A stretch of 17,769 nucleotides of DNA, from assembly GCA_050945915.1 (NCBI GenBank), contig JBMNTV010000043.1, positions 1 through 17,769 on the forward strand. The letters run 5' to 3'. Below are positions 14,391 to 17,769 of this stretch, one piece after another. A program made the translations under genes and the position numbers. Source of the DNA: CALNBC01 sp050945915 (GTDB taxonomy: Bacteria > Bacillota > Clostridia > Christensenellales > CALWSW01). The number at the start of each line of letters is the position of its first letter. Position 1 is the stretch's first letter. The notes under the pieces are model-generated. The model ran no database searches. It was given only the letters and a program-made list of their open reading frames with translations, and was not told where the DNA came from.

Positions 14391-14423
14391 CGTACACCTG
14401 CCCAGTTTGTTAATTTCCATACA

Positions 14424-14429
14424 ATTATA
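14424..14429 (-). promoter_or_regulatory. Likely -10 element of the LysR gene
   Basis: A perfect TATAAT on the minus strand (14429-14424) lies 34 bases upstream of the LysR ATG; the -35 is poor (ACCACC at 14452-14447), as expected for a weakly expressed regulator. The 321-base gap 14391-14711 otherwise holds the promoter and inverted repeat of the divergent gene at 14712 and no further gene that I can support. Confidence 0.4.
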
Positions 14430-14630
14430 ATACAAATCCGGGGCATGGTGGTGGTTTATCTTTGTCTGACTTTCCGCAGTTGGACACCCTATCATACTTT
14501 TACCACCCTTGAATCAATAAATCTTCGGCTTCAGCAGCTTCAACAGCTCTTTCTTGTGGCAAATTCATAATGCTTATGTTTCTGATATTTTCGGACTCCA
14601 ACTGTATCCAAGATTCTTACAAAATGGGTC

Positions 14631-14659
14631 TTGACGCCTGGGACGTAATATGTTACCCT
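14631..14659 (+). promoter_or_regulatory. Promoter of the unknown gene at 14712
   Basis: TTGACG (14631-14636) is followed after 17 bases by TACCCT (14654-14659), a poor -10 helped by TGT directly before it (extended -10). Start would be near 14666, about 46 bases before the ATG. One arm of an 11-bp inverted repeat lies in the spacer. Confidence 0.45.
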
Positions 14660-14688
14660 TGCATCAAAGATATCATTTTACGTCCCAG
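14638..14688. repeat. 11-bp inverted repeat flanking the start of transcription (operator candidate)
   Basis: CTGGGACGTAA (14638-14648) and TTACGTCCCAG (14678-14688) are perfect reverse complements 40 bases apart centre to centre. The left arm lies between the proposed -35 and -10 and the right arm just after the likely start. The left arm would not be transcribed, so a DNA-binding repressor site is more likely than an RNA hairpin. Confidence 0.55.
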
Positions 14689-14711
14689 TAATACTATGGA
14701 GGTTCTATAAC

Positions 14712-15119
14712 ATGACTTTTGATGACTTCGTCAAAACACACCCTACTTGTTCGGTCGTAAAGGATGGCCAGACAGCCCGATTGATTTACGACAACATCAT
14801 CTGGGATGAACAAAATCGGATCAAAATGGCTGATCTATCGGCTTCCGATATCCCAGCACTTGTGGCAATCGCATCACAGATTATTGATTTCTGCGCATCA
14901 CAGCCTCAATGCGATCTTGATATCACGAATGATACCGTCAAGCAAGTAATCGGAAGGATGATATCCGTAGCGCTGGCTCCCTTGGGGCTTGAACCTGCAA
15001 AGAAGAAGCGACTTCCTCAGTCAACGAACCAACACATCTTTAAAAATGCGACTTCATATGCTGCAACGGGTACGCCAACAGAGAGGATTGAAAAACGCAT
15101 CGTTCCCATGACAAAATAA
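14712..15119 (+). CDS. Hypothetical protein (135 aa), AT-richer than its neighbours
   Basis: I do not recognise this protein. The ATG at 14712 follows TGGAGG with nine bases between, and the frame ends in TAA at 15119. The sequence looks soluble: a short mixed N-terminal part (TFDDF, ARLIYDNIIW), a middle region likely helical (about 40-85, SASDIPALVAIASQIIDF), and a basic, possibly disordered C-terminal part from about residue 95 (AKKKR). There is no signal peptide or membrane segment; the three cysteines (C13, C61, C67) show no known metal motif. By eye the GC content is nearer 45 percent than the roughly 60 percent of the hydrogenase and ars genes, which suggests recent acquisition. It has its own promoter with an inverted-repeat operator and stands alone between the LysR and ars units. 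Confidence 0.65.
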   Translation: MTFDDFVKTHPTCSVVKDGQTARLIYDNIIWDEQNRIKMADLSASDIPALVAIASQIIDFCASQPQCDLDITNDTVKQVIGRMISVALAPLGLEPAKKKRLPQSTNQHIFKNATSYAATGTPTERIEKRIVPMTK

Positions 15120-15167
15120 GCAATCCCCTCTCCGTTATACACAGACCCAACGCCACTACTTTTTCCA

Positions 15168-15218
15168 CAACGGATGGCGCGGTCAAATGCATCATAGTTG
15201 CTGCCGCGCCATCCGTTG
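15168..15218. repeat. Perfect 15-bp inverted repeat downstream of the unknown gene
   Basis: CAACGGATGGCGCGG (15168-15182) and CCGCGCCATCCGTTG (15204-15218) pair without mismatch around 21 bases. No T tract follows on either strand, so it is not an ordinary terminator. The stretch 15120-15326 carries no gene that I can support; minus-strand frames through it have no start signal or family resemblance. Confidence 0.6.
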
Positions 15219-15326
15219 ACCCCGACGGGAGTATGCTGTCCACCTCGTGGTCGTGGATGCGGTTCGGCTCCCCAGGTAGAGTATGGGGCATGCGCGATTG
15301 TACGGTATACCGCGACATAAGCGAGG

Positions 15327-15354
15327 AAAGCCGCCATGGAAGGCGGCTTTTTTT
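15327..15354 (+). terminator. Strong terminator, possibly bidirectional, between the unknown gene and arsA
   Basis: AAAGCCGCC (15327-15335), loop ATGGAA and GGCGGCTTT (15342-15350) form a 9-bp stem ending in seven T residues on the plus strand. It is 208 bases after the plus-strand stop codon. On the minus strand the same hairpin follows arsA by 38 bases with a shorter TTT, so it may serve both. Confidence 0.75.
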
Positions 15355-15387
15355 CAGGAGAAATGTCACCGAAGTTTTATCCGTCTT

Positions 15388-17124
15388 TTACAATGCCAGC
15401 AACCTCTCCCCCTTGATTTCATCCGCGCTCCAGGCGATCACCGCAAATTTGCCCTTTGCGTGCGCATCCACGTGATTGATCCACGGGATCTCGTTGCTGG
15501 CCTTTGCCTTGAGAAGGGCATTGGTGGTTTTGGTCTTCAGCATGGACGCGTTGACCACCCACCATTTGGCCGCGATCCCTGCGCGCTTCAGGTCTTCTTC
15601 CAGGCGCAGCGCTTCATATACCGGCGTGGCTTCCGCAAGGGTCACCAGTATGACCGCTGTTTCGTCCGCGTTGCGCAGGCGGGGCAGCAGCTTCTTGACG
15701 GATTCCGGCACCTCCCCCTGCGTCCGCTTGACTTCCCGGTGGTAGCTCTGCGTGGCGTCCAGCAAAAGCAACGTGTGTCCTGTGGGCGCGGTGTCGATGA
15801 CCACCGTACTTTCTTCCGCCTTGTCGACAATTTCCGCAAAGGCGCGAAAAACAGCGATCTCCTGCGTACAGGGCGAGCGCAGATCCTCCTCGATGTAAGC
15901 CACGTCGTCCTCGGACATCGTTTCCCGCGCTTTCGAAAGGATTTCTTGCTGATATCTGCGAAGTTCCGCCTGTTCGTCGATATGGCTCATGGTGACGCCG
16001 CTGTGCGCATCCAGCACGAACTTCAGGTGTGCGGCGGGGTCCGTTGTCGCGAGATGAACTTTCTGGCCCTTTTTCGCCAGCCCGAGGGCGATCGCCGCCG
16101 CGATGGTGGTTTTGCCCACGCCGCCCTTTCCCATGGTGAAAATGACCTTCTTCCCAAAGCGGTGCAAATCATCGACGACATCCTGAAGCCGCGGCAGAAC
16201 TTCTACGCGGAGCTTTTCTTTGCCTGGCGACACGCGATCCACCGTCAAAAAATCCCTGACGCCGGACAATCCCATGATGTTATAAGCGCGCATAGGCACA
16301 GTATACGTATCCAGCGACCGCAACTGCTCCGGCATCGCGGAAAGCGCCCGCTGCTGCTTCTGATACAGGCTTTCGGACAGGGCGTCGTCATGCGCGGTCA
16401 GCAGGCCGTTGACGATCAGCATCTGATTGTTTATGCCCAGCTCGGAAAGCTCACGGGAAGACCGCTCGGCTTCCTTGATGGGGGTTTCCTCCGGTCGGAC
16501 CACAAGCACCAGAGTCGTCTGCGCGCCGTCGGCGAGGGTGTTGACAGCGCTTTTATAGACCTCCTTTTTGCTTTCCAATCCGGAAAGCTGCCCCAAACAG
16601 GACGCGCCATGGGTATTTTCGCTGATAAAGTTGCTCCACGCGGAGGGAAGCTGGAGCATCCGCAGGGTATGCCCGGTGGGAGCGGTATCAAAGATGATGT
16701 GGTGGTACTCCGCTCTTAAGGACTCGTCGGCGAGATAGCCGGAGAATTCGTTGAACGCCGCGATTTCGACGATGCAGGAACCCGAAAGCTGCTCCTCCAT
16801 GTTGGCGATGATCGCGTCCGGCAATTTGCCGCGATAAGGCGCGATCACGCTTTCCCGGTAATCCGCCGCCGCCTGCACAGGGTCGATGTTGGCGACCACG
16901 AGGTTGGGAACACCTTCGATTGCTACCCTGCCGGCTTTTAGGTCCACCCCGAACACGTCCTGCAGATTGGACGCAGGGTCGGTGCTGACCAGCAGCACCC
17001 GTTTCCCGCTGTCCGAAAGCGTCACCGCGGTGGCACAGGCAACAGAGGTTTTTCCCACGCCGCCTTTCCCTGTGAAAAACAGGTACTTGGTCAGCGGTAT
17101 GGTCATCGGATCAAAAGGCGTCAT
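15388..17124 (-). CDS. arsA: Arsenite-transporting ATPase ArsA
   Basis: ArsA powers arsenite/antimonite efflux by hydrolysing ATP on a membrane pump. This 578-residue protein has the full tandem design: A1 with P-loop GKGGVGKTS (19-27) and DTAPTGH (146-152), A2 with GKGGVGKTT (332-340) and DTAPTGH (444-450). The three metalloid-binding cysteines are present as C117, C176 and C419, in the positions expected from the E. coli protein. I start at 17124 rather than 17133: the later ATG shares its A with the arsD stop (TGATG) and has GGGAGG nine bases ahead, whereas the ATG at 17133 abuts that site. The overlap means coupled translation with arsD. No ArsB or Acr3 pump gene follows; a terminator hairpin does, so the pump must be upstream of the window edge or elsewhere. 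Confidence 0.95.
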   Translation of the reverse strand: MTPFDPMTIPLTKYLFFTGKGGVGKTSVACATAVTLSDSGKRVLLVSTDPASNLQDVFGVDLKAGRVAIEGVPNLVVANIDPVQAAADYRESVIAPYRGKLPDAIIANMEEQLSGSCIVEIAAFNEFSGYLADESLRAEYHHIIFDTAPTGHTLRMLQLPSAWSNFISENTHGASCLGQLSGLESKKEVYKSAVNTLADGAQTTLVLVVRPEETPIKEAERSSRELSELGINNQMLIVNGLLTAHDDALSESLYQKQQRALSAMPEQLRSLDTYTVPMRAYNIMGLSGVRDFLTVDRVSPGKEKLRVEVLPRLQDVVDDLHRFGKKVIFTMGKGGVGKTTIAAAIALGLAKKGQKVHLATTDPAAHLKFVLDAHSGVTMSHIDEQAELRRYQQEILSKARETMSEDDVAYIEEDLRSPCTQEIAVFRAFAEIVDKAEESTVVIDTAPTGHTLLLLDATQSYHREVKRTQGEVPESVKKLLPRLRNADETAVILVTLAEATPVYEALRLEEDLKRAGIAAKWWVVNASMLKTKTTNALLKAKASNEIPWINHVDAHAKGKFAVIAWSADEIKGERLLAL

Positions 17125-17769
17125 CAGCAGCATCCTCCCTTGCAGCCGCAGTCGGATTTGGTGGGCATCTTTTTAATGCGCACCTTCCTGCTGCCTGCGG
17201 TAAGCGTGTCTTCGGGAAGGTCGAGGAGCTTCGCAAATTCCTCATTGGTGGGGTAACGGCCGGCCAGGACGATCTCACCGTCCAAAACGGTGACGGGAAG
17301 GCCCTCGGCGCCGTGGGCGTTGATGTATTCGCTAACGGCTTTGTTGGTGATAAACTCCATCGGAGCGCTGTTCAGATTAAAGCGTTCTACCACAACGCCG
17401 TTGTTTTTCAACGTGTTGAGTACAGTGGAAATACGCAGCAGCTCGGGATCAATCCCCACGCCGCAAAGGCCTGTTGGGCAGCACATGGCCGGCTCGAATA
17501 TCTTCATTTTCTTCATTGTGGAATCTCCCTGCTTTTGACCGGTTTTCCCAGTCTTGCTGTCCTTGATCGCTTTTGCGGCAAAGTACTTTTCCAGATTCGG
17601 CGGAAGGGAATATTCCGCAGCTTCCTGGCAGCTTTGCTTGCTGCCGTATACTCCCCTGAGAATGGCGTCCACGATCATCTCTTTCGGCGGTATGGTGTAT
17701 TCCACGCCATTGTAGACCCATACCCGGCAGTCCACATCATCTCCGCAGAGTTCGCCGCAATCCTCGCAC
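17124..17769 (-). CDS. arsD: Arsenic metallochaperone ArsD, apparently fused to an N-terminal Cys-rich domain (partial, runs off the right edge)
   Basis: ArsD passes As(III) to ArsA. The last 130 residues (from the ATG at 17516) are a complete ArsD: CC and C of CCPTGLC (C12, C13, C18 in ArsD numbering), a Trx-like fold with LPVTVLDGEIVLAGRYP (73-89), and a C-terminal CGC-x3-CC group. Upstream the same frame stays open for another 84 codons to the window edge. It encodes a protein-like segment that starts CEDCGELC and contains CRVWVYNGVEYTIPP, then a Gly/Lys-rich linker (KTGKTGQKQG) before the ArsD methionine. I do not recognise that segment. Either it is a true fusion, or ArsD starts internally at 17516, where AGGGAG lies eight bases upstream. 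The arsD stop overlaps the arsA start. Confidence 0.8.
   Translation of the reverse strand, partial: CEDCGELCGDDVDCRVWVYNGVEYTIPPKEMIVDAILRGVYGSKQSCQEAAEYSLPPNLEKYFAAKAIKDSKTGKTGQKQGDSTMKKMKIFEPAMCCPTGLCGVGIDPELLRISTVLNTLKNNGVVVERFNLNSAPMEFITNKAVSEYINAHGAEGLPVTVLDGEIVLAGRYPTNEEFAKLLDLPEDTLTAGSRKVRIKKMPTKSDCGCKGGCC
17525..17530 (-). promoter_or_regulatory. Internal ribosome-binding site before the ArsD-domain methionine
   Basis: AGGGAG on the minus strand lies eight bases before the ATG at 17516. It would allow ArsD to be made alone (130 residues) even though the frame continues upstream without a stop. It is the main evidence against a simple fusion. Confidence 0.45.

Noticed and set aside
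15017..15337. Minus-strand frame reading through the 15-bp inverted repeat (VNGWRGSNYDAFD)
   Set aside because: Looks faintly protein-like but overlaps the 14712 gene, has no ribosome site and no recognisable domain; kept as non-coding.
15283..16719. 478-codon open frame on the plus strand
   Set aside because: Antisense to arsA, beginning in the terminator region with no Shine-Dalgarno; arsA has complete catalytic motifs on the other strand.
1..17769. CRISPR array, tRNA, rRNA, transposase or integrase
   Set aside because: No regularly spaced repeats, tRNA-like cloverleaf, rRNA sequence or recombinase gene was seen in the window despite the cas3 gene at the edge.

Overview
The window looks like chromosomal DNA from an anaerobic, fairly GC-rich member of the Clostridia (Firmicutes). 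Supporting signs are strong Shine-Dalgarno sites, U-tailed terminators, a multi-subunit NADH-linked [FeFe] hydrogenase, a lipoprotein flavoprotein reductase, an M3 oligopeptidase and an ArsD/ArsA arsenic module. The genus cannot be named from the sequence.

Layout. 1-1725 (minus): the first 575 codons of an uninterrupted Cas3 that runs off the left edge, with its own promoter. The rest of the cas operon must lie outside, and no CRISPR array is visible here. 1867-2769 (minus): an EamA/DMT transporter with a good promoter and terminator. 3162-8175 (plus): a tight five-gene operon for an electron-bifurcating-type [FeFe] hydrogenase, in the order NuoE-like subunit, small histidine-kinase-type ATPase, Trx-like ferredoxin, NuoF-like subunit, catalytic subunit, closed by a terminator. 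8298-9998 (plus): M3 oligoendopeptidase with its own promoter. 10205-11320 (plus): aldo/keto reductase carrying a two-cluster ferredoxin tail, then a terminator. 11517-11657 (minus): a 46-residue unrecognised protein behind about 180 bases of nested inverted repeats that may be a structured RNA. 11938-14390 (minus): a lipoprotein flavoprotein reductase and the LysR regulator upstream of it, with a LysR-type box at the flavoprotein promoter. 14712-15119 (plus): an AT-richer unrecognised gene with an 11-bp inverted repeat around its promoter and a 15-bp inverted repeat behind it. 15388-17769 (minus): arsA and arsD, where the arsD frame is open upstream to the window edge through a Cys-rich domain.

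How the parts work together. The hydrogenase operon is the metabolic core. NADH enters at the NuoF-like subunit, reduced ferredoxin exchanges electrons through the Fe-S domains, and H2 is made or used at the H-cluster of the catalytic subunit. No hydrogenase maturation genes are present. The flavoprotein with LysR looks like an inducible reductase for an extracellular substrate. ArsD hands As(III) to ArsA, but no membrane pump is visible. The least explained parts are the candidate structured RNA at 11692-11871, the Cys-rich extension of ArsD, the ATPase inside the hydrogenase operon, the unusual catalytic signatures of the flavoprotein and the repeat-flanked gene at 14712.
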